A program made the position numbers and the translations under genes. Of a stretch of 64,000 nt of DNA, positions 43,030-52,829 are shown piece by piece. The stretch is from an uncultured Collinsella sp. (GTDB lineage: Bacteria; Actinomycetota; Coriobacteriia; Coriobacteriales; Coriobacteriaceae). The notes below the pieces were generated by a model. That model saw only the letters and a list, made by a program, of their open reading frames with translations. It was not told the DNA's origin and made no database searches. How positions within the stretch are numbered: the first letter of the stretch is position 1; each line of letters starts with the position of its first letter. The DNA lies in assembly GCA_959604825.1 (NCBI GenBank), contig CAUHCN010000010.1, forward strand, positions 1 to 64,000, in the 5' to 3' direction.

Positions 43030-43965
43030 CTAGGCTTTTTTGGGTTTGTTGACGATGATGATGCCGCTGCAGACCAAGAGCAGGGCAACGATGACAGTAA
43101 CGGGGCTCGTGCCGGCGCCCTCGCCAAGCAGCAGTGCGCTCAGCAGTACGCCAAAGACCGGGTTCATAAATCCAAAGACCGAGACGCGGCTGACGGGGTT
43201 GACGGCAAGCAGGCGCGACCACAGCGAGTAGGCGACCGCGGAGATAAGCGCCATGTAGATGATGAGCACGATGGCGGGGACAATCGCTGTGGGGGAGAGC
43301 GCGCCACCCATCAAAAAGCCGATGGCGGTGAGGACCAGGCCGCCGACCAAGAACTGCCACCCGGCAAGCAAGACGCCGTCGTGCTTGCGCGAGAAGATGC
43401 CGATCAGGCAGGTCGAAAGAGCACCCGCGACAGTGGAGGCTAGGATAAAGCCCTCGCCATCGAGCCTGAAGCCAAAGGTGCCATCTGCGCCCGAGAGGTT
43501 GACGAGCGCGACGCCGGCAAAGCCCAGCGCACAGCCAAGCACCTTGGCCGTATTGAGCTTCTCGGTGTGAAAAGCCAGGGCGGCAAAGAGGATTGCGAGG
43601 AAGTTGGCGCTGGCCTCGATGATGGAGCTCGACATGGCGCTGGCGCGCGAGAGGCCCAGATAGAAAAAGAAGTACTGCCCGATAGTCTGGAAGAGCGACA
43701 AGACAAAGATGGGCTTGATGTCGCGAGCCTGCGGAATGAGGGGGCGGCGTTGGGCCGCACTCATCCCAACGATAACCAGGGCGCCGGCAAGCGTGAAGCG
43801 CAAGCCCGCAAAGAGCAGCTGCGAGGCGCTATCGTGCGCCGAGATACCAAAGAGTGCGTAGCCGATCTTGATGCAGGGAAAGGCCGATCCCCAGAGTGCA
43901 CAGCAAACAAGACAGCCCAGGATGAGTCCGGGCAGGGTGGCGAGATACGGCTTGCGGCTTTCCAT
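43030..43965 (-). CDS. EamA-family (DMT) exporter
   Basis: A 311-residue drug/metabolite transporter with ten membrane helices in two EamA repeats (LWGSAFPCIKIG near the start, FLAILFAALAFHTEKLN). The substrate is unknown. GAAGGA precedes ATG 43965; the 14-codon extension is rejected because it runs into the purL terminator. Confidence 0.85.
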   Translation of the reverse strand: MESRKPYLATLPGLILGCLVCCALWGSAFPCIKIGYALFGISAHDSASQLLFAGLRFTLAGALVIVGMSAAQRRPLIPQARDIKPIFVLSLFQTIGQYFFFYLGLSRASAMSSSIIEASANFLAILFAALAFHTEKLNTAKVLGCALGFAGVALVNLSGADGTFGFRLDGEGFILASTVAGALSTCLIGIFSRKHDGVLLAGWQFLVGGLVLTAIGFLMGGALSPTAIVPAIVLIIYMALISAVAYSLWSRLLAVNPVSRVSVFGFMNPVFGVLLSALLLGEGAGTSPVTVIVALLLVCSGIIIVNKPKKA

Positions 43966-43990
43966 GATGTCCTTCCTGCATGCGCGAAGC

Positions 43991-44026
43991 AAAAAAGAAC
44001 CCGCCACCGGGTGTGCCGGTGGCGGG
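43991..44026 (-). terminator. terminator of purL
   Basis: CCCGCCACCGG pairs with CCGGTGGCGGG around a four-base loop. Read on the minus strand it ends in TTCTTTTTT. Confidence 0.88.
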
Positions 44027-44064
44027 TGTTGTTACCCGAAGGGATTGTACCCGATGGGAAAGGT

Positions 44065-47000
44065 TTAAGCGAAGTAGGCTACGCCGCTCTCAAAGATCGG
44101 CATGAACTTATCGCCGGGGACATGCTCGGGCACGTTGCGGTACAGGTTGTCGCCGCGACGCTCGGCATGGCCCATCTTGCCCAGGACGCGGCCGTCGGGG
44201 CTCGTGATGCCCTCGATGGCAAGTGCGGAGCCGTTGGGGTTGATGGAAAGGTCCATGCTCGGCTTGCCGTCCTCGCCCACGTACTGCGTAGCGACCTGGC
44301 CGTTGGCGATCAGCTGGGCGAGCGCCTCGTCGTTGGCGACAAAGCGGCCCTCGCCGTGGCTGATGGCGACGGTGTAGGGGTCGTCGAGGCTGCACTGCGA
44401 CAGCCACGGGGACAGGTTGGACGAGATGCGGGTGCGCACCAGGCGGCTCTGATGGCGACCGATGGTGTTGAACGTCAGCGTGGGCGCATCGGGCGTGGCG
44501 TCGACGATATCGCCGTAGGGCACCAGGCCGAGCTTGACCAGGGCCTGGAAGCCGTTGCAGATGCCCAGCATCAGGCCGTCGCGGGCCTTGAGCAGGTCGC
44601 GAACTGCCTCGGTGACCTCGGGAGCGCGGAAGAACGCCGTGATGAACTTGGCGGAGCCGTCGGGCTCGTCACCGCCCGAGAAGCCGCCGGGGATCATGAC
44701 GATCTGGCTTGCACGGATGCGGCGGGCAAGCTCGTGGGTGCTTTCGGCAACAGCCTCGGGCGTGAGGTTGTTGATCACGAAGGTGTCGGCCTCGGCGCCG
44801 GCGGCGCGGAAGGCGCGGGCGCTGTCGTACTCGCAGTTGTTGCCGGGGAACACCGGGATAATCACGCGCGGGCGGGCAATCTTGGCGCCGCCGTACACGT
44901 GGATATCCTTGGTGCGATAGTCGATGGTCTCGACCTCGGGCTGCTCGCCGGTGCTGCGGTAGGCGAAGACGCCCTCGATGCCGCTCTCCCAGGCTTCCTG
45001 GAGCTCGGCGAGCTCGATGACCTCGGAGCCGGTGTCGATGACATAGCCCTCGACGGTGGTACCTAGGGGCTCGACGACAACGCCGTCGGCGACCTCGGGC
45101 AGCTCGGCGTCCTCGGCGAGCTCGACGATAAAGCTGCCGTAGAGCGGGGTGAAGAGGCTCTCCACGTCTACGTCCTCGGCAAGCTCGAAACCGATCTGGT
45201 TGCCGACGCACATCTTAAAGAGGCTCTCGGCGCCGCAGCCGTAGCCGGGCGTGGAGACAGCCAGGGCGTCACCGGTGGCGGTGAGCGCCTCGACGGCGTC
45301 AAACGCGGCGAGCAGCTGCCGGGCGTCGGGGCGGTAGTCCTCGCCATAGGTGGCGGGGGCGATGCGTACGACGCGATGCGTCAGGCCCTTGAACTCAGGG
45401 GAGACGGCGCGCGCCGCGCGGCCCACGGCCACAGCGAAGCTGATCAGAGTCGGCGGAACGTTGAGCTCGCCGGCCTCGTCCTCAAAGGAGCCGCTCATGG
45501 AGTCCTTGCCGCCGATGGCGCCGGCACCCAGGTCGACTTGGGCCATGAGGGCGCCCAGGACGGCTGCCGTAGGCTTGCCCCAGCGCTCGGCCTCGGTGCG
45601 CAGACGCTCGAAGTACTCCTGGAAGGAGAGATAGGCGCGCTTGTGCTCAAAGCCGGCAGCCACGAGCTTGGCGATGGACTCGACCACGGACAGGTAGGCG
45701 CCGGCAAACTGGTCGGCCTCCATCAGGTAGGGGTTGAAGCCCCATGCCATAGCGCTCGCCGTGGTGGTCTCGCCGTCCACGGGGAACTTGGCGACCATGG
45801 CAGAGCTCGGAGTGAGCTGCGTCTTGCCGCCAAAGGGCATGAGCACGGTCGCGGCGCCGATGGTGGAGTCGAAGCGCTCGGAAAGGCCCTTGTTGGAGGC
45901 GACGTTGAGGTCGGTGACAAGCGAGGTCATGCGCTCGGCAAGCGTGGCGCCGGCCCAGCTGGGCTGCCACACGCTGCGGGCACAGACGTGGGCGACCTGG
46001 TGCTTGGGCGCGCCGTTGGAGTTGAGGAACTCACGGGACAGGTCGACGATGGCGACACCGTTCCAGGCCATGCGCATGCGCGGCTCGGCGGTAACCTCGG
46101 CGATAACGGTCGCCTCGAGGTTCTCCTCGGCGGCGTAGCCCATGAACTCCTCGACGTCACCGTCGGCGACGGCGCAGGCCATGCGCTCCTGGGACTCGGA
46201 AATGGCGAGCTCGGTGCCGTCCAGGCCGTCGTACTTCTTGGTCACGGTGTCCAGGTCGACATACAGGCCGTCGGCAAGCTCGCCCACGGCGACCGAGACG
46301 CCGCCGGCGCCAAAGTCGTTGCAGCGCTTGATCAGGCGGCAGGCGTCGCCGCGGCGGAACAGACGCTGCAGCTTGCGCTCGACCGGGGCGTTGCCCTTCT
46401 GGACCTCGGCACCCGAGGTCTCGATGGACTCGGTGTTCTGGGTCTTGGAGGAGCCAGTGGCGCCGCCGATGCCGTCACGGCCGGTGCGGCCACCCAAAAG
46501 GATGATCTTGTCGGTGGGGGCGGGGCACTCGCGACGCACGTGGTTTGCCGGGGTAGCGCCCACGACGGCGCCGACCTCCATGCGCTTGGCCACGTAGCCG
46601 GGGTGATAGAGCTCGTTGACCTGACCGGTGGCAAGGCCGATCTGGTTGCCGTAGCTGGAGTAGCCGGCGGCGGCGGTGGTCACGAGCTTGCGCTGCGGAA
46701 GCTTGCCCTCGAGCGTCTCGGAGACGGGGACCGTGGGGTCGCCGGCGCCGGTGACGCGCATGGCCTGATAGACATAGCTGCGGCCCGAGAGCGGGTCGCG
46801 GATAGCGCCGCCCACGCAGGTGGCGGCACCGCCGAAGGGCTCGATCTCGGTCGGGTGGTTGTGGGTCTCGTTCTTAAAGAGGAACAGCCAGTCCTGGTCC
46901 TCGCCATCGACATCGACCTTCACCTTGACGGTGCAGGCGTTGATCTCCTCGGACTCATCGACATCAGTCATGACGCCGGTCTTCTTAAGGTACTTGGCGC

Positions 47001-47811
47001 CGATGGTGCCCATGTCCATGAGGCAGACGGGCTTGGCGTCGCGACCGAGCTCGTGGCGCATCTCCATGTAGCGGTCGAAGGCCTGCTGCACCACGGCGTC
47101 GTCGATCGTCACGTCATCCAGGACGGTGCCGAAGGTGGTGTGGCGGCAATGGTCGGACCAGTACGTGTCGATCACGCGGATCTCGGTGATGGTGGGGTCG
47201 CGATTCTCATCGCGGAAGTACTGCTGGCAGAAGGCGATGTCCGCCTCGTCCATGGCAAGACCGCGCTCGGAAATAAAGGCGGCAAGGCCGGCCTCATCGA
47301 GCTCGCGGAAGCCGTCGAGCACTTCGACGGGCTGAGGCTCGGGGGTCTCCATGTACAGCGTCTCGGGCAGGTCGAGCGAGGCGATGCGCGCCTCGACGGG
47401 GTTCACCACGTAGTGCTTGATGGCCTCGATGGCGGCTTCGTCCAGGGCGCCCGAGATCATATAGACCTTGGCGGAGCGCACGGCGGGGCGCTCGCCCTGG
47501 CTGATGAGCTGCACGCACTCGCTGGCGGAGTCGGCACGCTGGTCAAACTGGCCAGGCAGGAATTCGACGGCAAAGACGGCGCCGTCGCTTGCGGGGAGCT
47601 CGTCGTAGGTCACATCGACCTGGGGCTCGCTAAAGACGGTCGGCACGCAGGAGCGGAAAAGCTCCTCGTCGATGCCCTCGACGTCGTAGCGGTTGATGAT
47701 CCTCAGGGCCTCGATGCCCTTGATGCCGAGAATCTCGGTCAGCTCGCCCTTGAGCTGCTGAGCCTCGACGTCGAACCCGGGTTTCTTCTCCACGTAGATA
47801 CGAGAGACCAT
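44065..47811 (-). CDS. purL: phosphoribosylformylglycinamidine synthase, single-chain PurL
   Basis: Purine biosynthesis step four: converts FGAR, glutamine and ATP to FGAM. The 1248-residue protein has the N-terminal PurS-like and AIRS-like domains (IDTYWSDHCRHTTF, NHPTEIEPFGGAATCVGG) and a C-terminal glutaminase with Cys in GICNGFQAL and His in SHGEGRF. The length fits the long clostridial/actinobacterial subtype. Start ATG 47811 has CAGGAA upstream. It is isolated from other pur genes and divergent from an antiporter. Confidence 0.95.
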   Translation of the reverse strand: MVSRIYVEKKPGFDVEAQQLKGELTEILGIKGIEALRIINRYDVEGIDEELFRSCVPTVFSEPQVDVTYDELPASDGAVFAVEFLPGQFDQRADSASECVQLISQGERPAVRSAKVYMISGALDEAAIEAIKHYVVNPVEARIASLDLPETLYMETPEPQPVEVLDGFRELDEAGLAAFISERGLAMDEADIAFCQQYFRDENRDPTITEIRVIDTYWSDHCRHTTFGTVLDDVTIDDAVVQQAFDRYMEMRHELGRDAKPVCLMDMGTIGAKYLKKTGVMTDVDESEEINACTVKVKVDVDGEDQDWLFLFKNETHNHPTEIEPFGGAATCVGGAIRDPLSGRSYVYQAMRVTGAGDPTVPVSETLEGKLPQRKLVTTAAAGYSSYGNQIGLATGQVNELYHPGYVAKRMEVGAVVGATPANHVRRECPAPTDKIILLGGRTGRDGIGGATGSSKTQNTESIETSGAEVQKGNAPVERKLQRLFRRGDACRLIKRCNDFGAGGVSVAVGELADGLYVDLDTVTKKYDGLDGTELAISESQERMACAVADGDVEEFMGYAAEENLEATVIAEVTAEPRMRMAWNGVAIVDLSREFLNSNGAPKHQVAHVCARSVWQPSWAGATLAERMTSLVTDLNVASNKGLSERFDSTIGAATVLMPFGGKTQLTPSSAMVAKFPVDGETTTASAMAWGFNPYLMEADQFAGAYLSVVESIAKLVAAGFEHKRAYLSFQEYFERLRTEAERWGKPTAAVLGALMAQVDLGAGAIGGKDSMSGSFEDEAGELNVPPTLISFAVAVGRAARAVSPEFKGLTHRVVRIAPATYGEDYRPDARQLLAAFDAVEALTATGDALAVSTPGYGCGAESLFKMCVGNQIGFELAEDVDVESLFTPLYGSFIVELAEDAELPEVADGVVVEPLGTTVEGYVIDTGSEVIELAELQEAWESGIEGVFAYRSTGEQPEVETIDYRTKDIHVYGGAKIARPRVIIPVFPGNNCEYDSARAFRAAGAEADTFVINNLTPEAVAESTHELARRIRASQIVMIPGGFSGGDEPDGSAKFITAFFRAPEVTEAVRDLLKARDGLMLGICNGFQALVKLGLVPYGDIVDATPDAPTLTFNTIGRHQSRLVRTRISSNLSPWLSQCSLDDPYTVAISHGEGRFVANDEALAQLIANGQVATQYVGEDGKPSMDLSINPNGSALAIEGITSPDGRVLGKMGHAERRGDNLYRNVPEHVPGDKFMPIFESGVAYFA

Positions 47812-47995
47812 TGGTTCCTGCCTTCCTGATCGGTTGGGCGTACGGTACGGTATGCGGCAGCGGTCGGTTTGCGGGGCCTGCCCTGCGGTCGCCTTGAGCC
47901 ACATGTTTGTAAACCTCACTATGATACGACAGCTCGCGGCGCGTAGAGGACGGCGAGGGTGCTACAGTGAAGCGCAAACAAGAGAAAGGCATCAC

Positions 47996-49558
47996 ATGGC
48001 ATTCGTTTCGCTCGCCATCATCGCACTCGTGGCCTTTGCAAGCCCCTTCATCGCTTCGGCGATTCCTGGAAAACCCGTTCCCGAAACGGTCTTTTTGCTC
48101 GTGTTCGGCGCGGTGTTGGGACCTCATATGCTTGGCGTCATCCATGTGGATGCCGAGGTCTCGCTTGTGTCAGAGCTCGGTCTGGCATTTTTGTTCCTGC
48201 TTGCCGGCTTTGAGATCGACCCAAAGAACATCACGGGCGTCGAGGGGCGCTACGGTATGGCCACGTGGGTTGTCACATTTTGTATCGCCTGGCTTGCCGT
48301 GCGCTTTACCCCGTGGTTCTCGGTCAGCCATTTCGACGGTATCGCCGTGACGCTCGCCTTGACCTCGACGGCGCTTGGAGCGCTCATGCCCATCTTGCGC
48401 GAGCGGTTGCTTGCCGGAACGCGCGTCGGTGATTCGATTCTCGCCTATGGTACGTGGGGCGAGCTCGGCCCCGTGCTCGCCATGTCGGTGCTGCTGTCTG
48501 CCCGCACGGGTATCGAGACGCTGCTGATCTTGGGCCTGTTCGCCGTGGTGTGCGTGCTGCTTGCCGTGGTCCCCAGCCGCTCCAAACGCGTCGGCAGCCG
48601 CTTCTTTGCGTTTGTCGAGGAGCGCGCCGATACCACGTCGCAGACCTTCGTGCGCCTGACGGTGCTTATTTTGGTCACGCTCGTGGCGTTCTCGGCCATC
48701 TTTAGCCTCGATATCGTGTTGGGCGCTTTTGCCGCCGGCTTCGTCCTGCGCTATATCATCCCCGAGGGCAACCATACGCTTGAGACCAAGCTCGACGGCC
48801 TGGCCTACGGCTTTTTGATCCCGGTGTTCTTTACCGTGTCGGGCGCAAAGATCGATCTGACGGCCGTGGTGTCGCGCCCCGGGCTGCTCGTGGGCTTTAT
48901 CGTGGCGTTGTTGATTATTCGTGCCGTACCCATTCTTATTTCTATGAGCATTTGTCCTGCGACGCGCGATGTGTCGGCGTATGGTCGCATTACCGTGGCC
49001 CTGTACTGCACCACGGCGCTGCCGATCATCGTTGCCGTGACGAGCGTGGCCGTCAACGCGGGCGCGCTGTCGCAAGATATTGCGTCGGTCATGGTTGCCG
49101 CCGGTGCCATCACGGTGTTCTTGATGCCGCTGCTCGCGCAGCTCTTCTACCGCGTGGTCGATGCCGCGCCGGTCGCCGCCGTGGCAGAGGTTGCCGAGCA
49201 TCCTGCCGAGGCACTCGATATCCTGCGTGCCCATCACGATTTGGCGAGTCTGCTCGCACGAGAGCACGAGCTGCTGACCTCGCATGGCCATGGTCGCGTA
49301 TTCGAGGGCCTGCCTACGCTCGATACGATTGCCGAGCGTCTTTCCGCCGAGGCGGCGAGCGGCCACATCGATGCCCGCATCGTGGACGCGGCGCATCTTC
49401 TTGCCGATAAGACCTATGGCGACGAGATAGATCCGTCCGAGCTCACCCCGCGTGAGCGTCGCCGCCTAGAGCGCGCCAAGCTCGCTGTGCGCGAATACCG
49501 CCGCCGCATGCTGGAGCTCTATGCGCGCGAAGAAGCCGAAGACGACGACGGTAAGTAG
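47996..49558 (+). CDS. CPA2-type cation:proton antiporter
   Basis: A 520-residue monovalent cation/proton antiporter. About twelve membrane helices (residues 1-400) include the FLLAGFEIDP and ALTSTALGALMPIL segments of the Kef/CPA2 family. A cytosolic tail follows, without a TrkA/RCK nucleotide domain. It probably exchanges Na+ or K+ for protons. GAGAAAGG precedes the ATG at 47996. The gene ends next to the hairpin-repeat block at 49573. Confidence 0.87.
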   Translation: MAFVSLAIIALVAFASPFIASAIPGKPVPETVFLLVFGAVLGPHMLGVIHVDAEVSLVSELGLAFLFLLAGFEIDPKNITGVEGRYGMATWVVTFCIAWLAVRFTPWFSVSHFDGIAVTLALTSTALGALMPILRERLLAGTRVGDSILAYGTWGELGPVLAMSVLLSARTGIETLLILGLFAVVCVLLAVVPSRSKRVGSRFFAFVEERADTTSQTFVRLTVLILVTLVAFSAIFSLDIVLGAFAAGFVLRYIIPEGNHTLETKLDGLAYGFLIPVFFTVSGAKIDLTAVVSRPGLLVGFIVALLIIRAVPILISMSICPATRDVSAYGRITVALYCTTALPIIVAVTSVAVNAGALSQDIASVMVAAGAITVFLMPLLAQLFYRVVDAAPVAAVAEVAEHPAEALDILRAHHDLASLLAREHELLTSHGHGRVFEGLPTLDTIAERLSAEAASGHIDARIVDAAHLLADKTYGDEIDPSELTPRERRRLERAKLAVREYRRRMLELYAREEAEDDDGK

Positions 49559-49572
49559 TCGATACTTTCTCG

Positions 49573-49750
49573 GGGAAGCCGCGTCCCGCTTTGAAGGCTC
49601 GGAACGGGATGTGGTTTCCGAAACGGGGGCCGTTGGGAAGCTGTGTCCCGGAATGGGCGCTCAGAGTGGGATGCAGTTTCCGCGAGAGGCTCGTTAGGGA
49701 AAGCGCATCCCATTCTGAGCCGGAATTATGGGACGCAGTTTCCTTTTCGA
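49573..49750. repeat. three tandem hairpin units, left border of the TIR/Fic island
   Basis: Three similar units of roughly 61 bases follow one another. Each starts GGGAA and contains an arm like GGGAAGCTGTGTCCC complementary to GGGATGCAGTTTCC. The middle unit's 49 bases (49635-49683) are identical to 56412-56460. The 420-base gap they lie in has no gene. After them come a hairpin at 49755-49800 and an AT-rich leader of the Fic gene. Confidence 0.8.
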
Positions 49751-49754
49751 ATAG

Positions 49755-49800
49755 AAGGAGGTGCGCTGCCTGCGGTTGATGCAGACAGCGTGCCTTCTTG
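49755..49800. terminator. strong hairpin after the left border repeats
   Basis: GGTGCGCTG-C-CTGC pairs with GCAG-A-CAGCGTGCC, flanked by AAGGA and TTCTT. A closely similar hairpin occurs at 56533-56577 after the right-border repeat. It may act as a bidirectional terminator. Confidence 0.6.
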
Positions 49801-49978
49801 CATAAAGCTCTGCTGAGGTTTGAAATTAGCTCGCTATGTAAAAAAGAACCCTTAATTCCCAATACTTCAAATTCTGAAATTAGACAATGCATTTCTTGAG
49901 TCTTAATTGCAAATATCGGATATATTCGAAATAATGAAAGACGATTAAGCTATTTGATTTCAAAGGAGCGATGAAGCG

Positions 49979-51220
49979 ATGGCGTACAAGACGCTCGAAA
50001 AACTCTTTTATGCAGATCCAAGCTCCGATCGTTATGCTTGCCATGACGAGCTGCTGCGCGAGCGCCTTACTGCCGACGGCACGGTGCGGACTGGAATTCA
50101 CCTTGAGCATGGTGAACTGTTCGCTTGTGTTCCTTTGAACCTGTCCGTTGCTAGCGAGCGGATCCTCAGAAAAGAGCGAAAGATTTCCAACCTGTGGAAC
50201 AGCTTGCCTTATGTGGCTTTGGGGGCCTCGATTCGTTCGCTGGTGCTTGAGGAGGTTGTTTTCAGCAACGAGATGGAGGGTGTGCACAGCACGCGGCGCC
50301 AGATTGAAGCGGCGCTGGAGTCTGCGGAGGATGCTGCGGCCGAACTTTGCGGTGCCGCCGAAAAGGAGCACACTCCTTTTATTGAATTCGCTCGCCTCTA
50401 CCTTCAGCTGGTGGATGGTTCAAGTCGTCCCGGCAAACCCGAGGATATTCGCGAGATTTTCGATGCCGTCACTAAGGGCGTGCTTGACCCGAAGGACCGT
50501 CCGGATGGCAAGATGTTCCGTTTGGGTCCCGTTGTGATTGAGAACAGTCGGGGCAAGATTCTCCATCAGGGTGTTTCCTCGGAGCCCGAAATCATTGACC
50601 TCCTTGGCAAGATGATAGAGTTGGGCAATCGCGAAGATGTCCCAAGCCTCTATGCAGCCTCAATCTGCCATTTTCTCTTTGAGTATATTCACCCCTTCTA
50701 TGACGGTAACGGGAGAACGGGGAGGTATCTTCTCGCGTTGAGCCTGAACGAGACGTTGTCGCAGCCTACGGTGTTGTCGCTCTCTAGGACGATTGCTGAG
50801 AATAAAACCGCATATTACAAGGCGTTTGACGTGGTGGAGAGGCCCCTTAACGGTAGCGAGGCTACTCCGTTTGTTGCAATGATGCTTGATTTGGTCGAGC
50901 AAGCGCAAGATGCCGTTCTGAGCGATTTGGCCGAAAAGCGCGTACAACTCGATGATCTCAAGCGGGCGATCGATGAACTCGACGATACGTTTACCGAAAG
51001 GGCAAAAGATATTCTGTTTTATGCGGCACAGATGCATATCTTCGGTGCCTTTGGTGAATCTACGCTTGATGGTGTGTCGGGCTATCTCGATGTGACAAAG
51101 CCGACAGCGAGTAGGTCATTGTCGAGCCTAATCGCTGCCGGATATTTAGAAAAGGTGTCCGCAAGGCCGCTCGTGTGCAAGATGACGGTGGCGGGACTTA
51201 ATCTGCTCGGGCTAGAGTGA
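49979..51220 (+). CDS. Fic-domain protein with internal inhibitory motif
   Basis: A 413-residue Fic protein that probably AMPylates a target. The active motif HPFYDGNGRTGR is at 238-249. An SNEMEG motif at 96-101 fits the (S/T)xxxE(G/N) inhibitory signature of class II Fic proteins. A C-terminal winged helix (VTKPTASRSLSSLIAAGYL) could bind DNA for self-control. AAAGGAG precedes the ATG. An AT-rich leader has an ATATC..GATAT dyad at about 49915-49925. It converges on the TIR operon and is probably an accessory gene. Its target is unknown. Confidence 0.88.
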   Translation: MAYKTLEKLFYADPSSDRYACHDELLRERLTADGTVRTGIHLEHGELFACVPLNLSVASERILRKERKISNLWNSLPYVALGASIRSLVLEEVVFSNEMEGVHSTRRQIEAALESAEDAAAELCGAAEKEHTPFIEFARLYLQLVDGSSRPGKPEDIREIFDAVTKGVLDPKDRPDGKMFRLGPVVIENSRGKILHQGVSSEPEIIDLLGKMIELGNREDVPSLYAASICHFLFEYIHPFYDGNGRTGRYLLALSLNETLSQPTVLSLSRTIAENKTAYYKAFDVVERPLNGSEATPFVAMMLDLVEQAQDAVLSDLAEKRVQLDDLKRAIDELDDTFTERAKDILFYAAQMHIFGAFGESTLDGVSGYLDVTKPTASRSLSSLIAAGYLEKVSARPLVCKMTVAGLNLLGLE

Positions 51221-51347
51221 ACATCGGTTATCAGACAAATGAACACTCCGAGCGTTTGCCCGCCATTCCTCCATGGTGTGAAATCGCTCTTATCCCATTG
51301 AGGCGCCTTTGAGGTCGCCAATGGACTGTTGCGGCAAGCGGTGAAAG

Positions 51348-52829
51348 CTATGATTCAATTTCGTTCGACACGTACGCCATGAGTTCATCGTCTAAGGCCT
51401 TCAAAGAGTCTTTGATTTCCCGCCTGCGCGCGCGGGCCTGTTCTATTTTTGTGTCACATTCTCGTTTCGCTTTGAATTCGAATGGACTGAAGAAAGAACG
51501 TCTGCTCTTAAGCTCTCGAAGTTCGTTCCCCAAACGGTCAAATTCATCTTCGAGCGCTTGTTTTTGCGACTTTTTAACAGGATTATCTAACCAATATTTG
51601 GCTTGGAGCTCTGCTTCTTTTTCAGCGCGCTCACGTTCCTTCTTCTTCTCGGGGTCGTATTCGTCACGCTTTGCCATGTCCTTTTCTAACTGTTCTCTCC
51701 GAAGCTGCTTTGCCTCATCGCTAAGGAAAAAGCCGTCGTTTGTTATTTGTTCGCTGGAGTGTCCGTAGTATCCGTAGTATCGGCGATTTGTTCGAACTTT
51801 GATACATAGCTCCTCGAGACTGCACAATATGCCCCAGCATCTTAAGAGCATCTCGTCTGTGGCAGTACCTTGTTTAGTGACTTTATTGTCAAAGAGGTCG
51901 ATAGCTAAGCGAGCCGCTTTTATGCAACTATCGTACGCATCTATGCATAGATCAAAAGCTTCTTTTTCGTTGTCATAGTCGAAATCATCTGTCGCGTAGT
52001 AATCAAATACACGGACCTTGTTCCACCGTTCCGACCATGTGGAGCAGCCGTTGACCGCAGACTTTAGGATCGTGATTGCAGCATTGTAATACATTGATGA
52101 AATGTTGCGCGCTGCAAGACCGGAAAGGTCTTCGGTAAGGGCGCCGAGGAGATCTTCGATATTCTCGGGTATCTTGGCACTCTCCCCCTGCTCTTTGCTG
52201 AGCCTCTTTACGGCAGCCGTTTGTAATTCGCACACGGCCTCTATATTTTTCCATTGGAGTTCACGCGACTGTAGGTGACGAATGAGCCCCGATTGAATTA
52301 ACTCTAGATTCTTCGCATTCGGTAGATTTGCAAGTTCCTGGCAGAAATAGTCTATCTCAGAGTTTGCGATAGCTCGCAAATGCTCAATGAAACCTATCGC
52401 TATGTTTAGCGCGGTGTTTATCTCATCAAAATCTGATGGGGCTCGATTTAGCAGCTTTAGCATATTAATGCATGCTGCATTTGATTCCGACAAGCGATCG
52501 TTGTCAAACGTGAGCTGCCAGTCTATCGCTTTTGCCTTTATTGACCATGCCTCGGCGTTCTTAAGATCAATCTCGAGGGCCATGGAGGCATATTTCTCAG
52601 CATCAGCGTTGTTACCGGCTTTTTGAGCGGTTCTGGCCAAGGCGAGATATCGATCGACATCTTCAGTGCGGCCTGTTTTCACTGTGCCTTCGACTTGGAC
52701 AACACCTTCGACCATCATTTTCTTTGCGGTTTCAAGCGTATATTTCATTCCACAGCTTTGACAGACGAAAAAGTCTCCATCCTTGATAATCTCTGTGCTA
52801 CCGCAGAGCTCGCATTGTAGCGCTTTCAT
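51348..52829 (-). CDS. zinc-ribbon protein with tetratricopeptide-like and coiled-coil regions
   Basis: A 493-residue protein. The N-terminal zinc ribbon uses Cys6, Cys9, Cys23 and Cys26. A TPR-like segment follows (YLALARTAQKAGNNADAEKYA), then a long helical region and a C-terminal charged coiled coil. This architecture occurs in various gut bacteria, usually without assigned function. It is the last gene of the coupled operon; its ATG overlaps the TIR gene stop (ATGA). It may act as scaffold or sensor partner. AT-rich compared with flanking genes. Confidence 0.78.
   Translation of the reverse strand: MKALQCELCGSTEIIKDGDFFVCQSCGMKYTLETAKKMMVEGVVQVEGTVKTGRTEDVDRYLALARTAQKAGNNADAEKYASMALEIDLKNAEAWSIKAKAIDWQLTFDNDRLSESNAACINMLKLLNRAPSDFDEINTALNIAIGFIEHLRAIANSEIDYFCQELANLPNAKNLELIQSGLIRHLQSRELQWKNIEAVCELQTAAVKRLSKEQGESAKIPENIEDLLGALTEDLSGLAARNISSMYYNAAITILKSAVNGCSTWSERWNKVRVFDYYATDDFDYDNEKEAFDLCIDAYDSCIKAARLAIDLFDNKVTKQGTATDEMLLRCWGILCSLEELCIKVRTNRRYYGYYGHSSEQITNDGFFLSDEAKQLRREQLEKDMAKRDEYDPEKKKERERAEKEAELQAKYWLDNPVKKSQKQALEDEFDRLGNELRELKSRRSFFSPFEFKAKRECDTKIEQARARRREIKDSLKALDDELMAYVSNEIES

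Noticed and set aside
45376..47829. 817-codon open frame on the plus strand
   Set aside because: It lies antisense to purL, whose motifs and length are unambiguous. Its composition is the Gly/Leu/Asp/His-rich shadow typical of high-GC genes.
49573..49750. CRISPR array
   Set aside because: There are only three imperfect units of about 61 bases, without alternating identical repeats and unique spacers, and no cas genes nearby.
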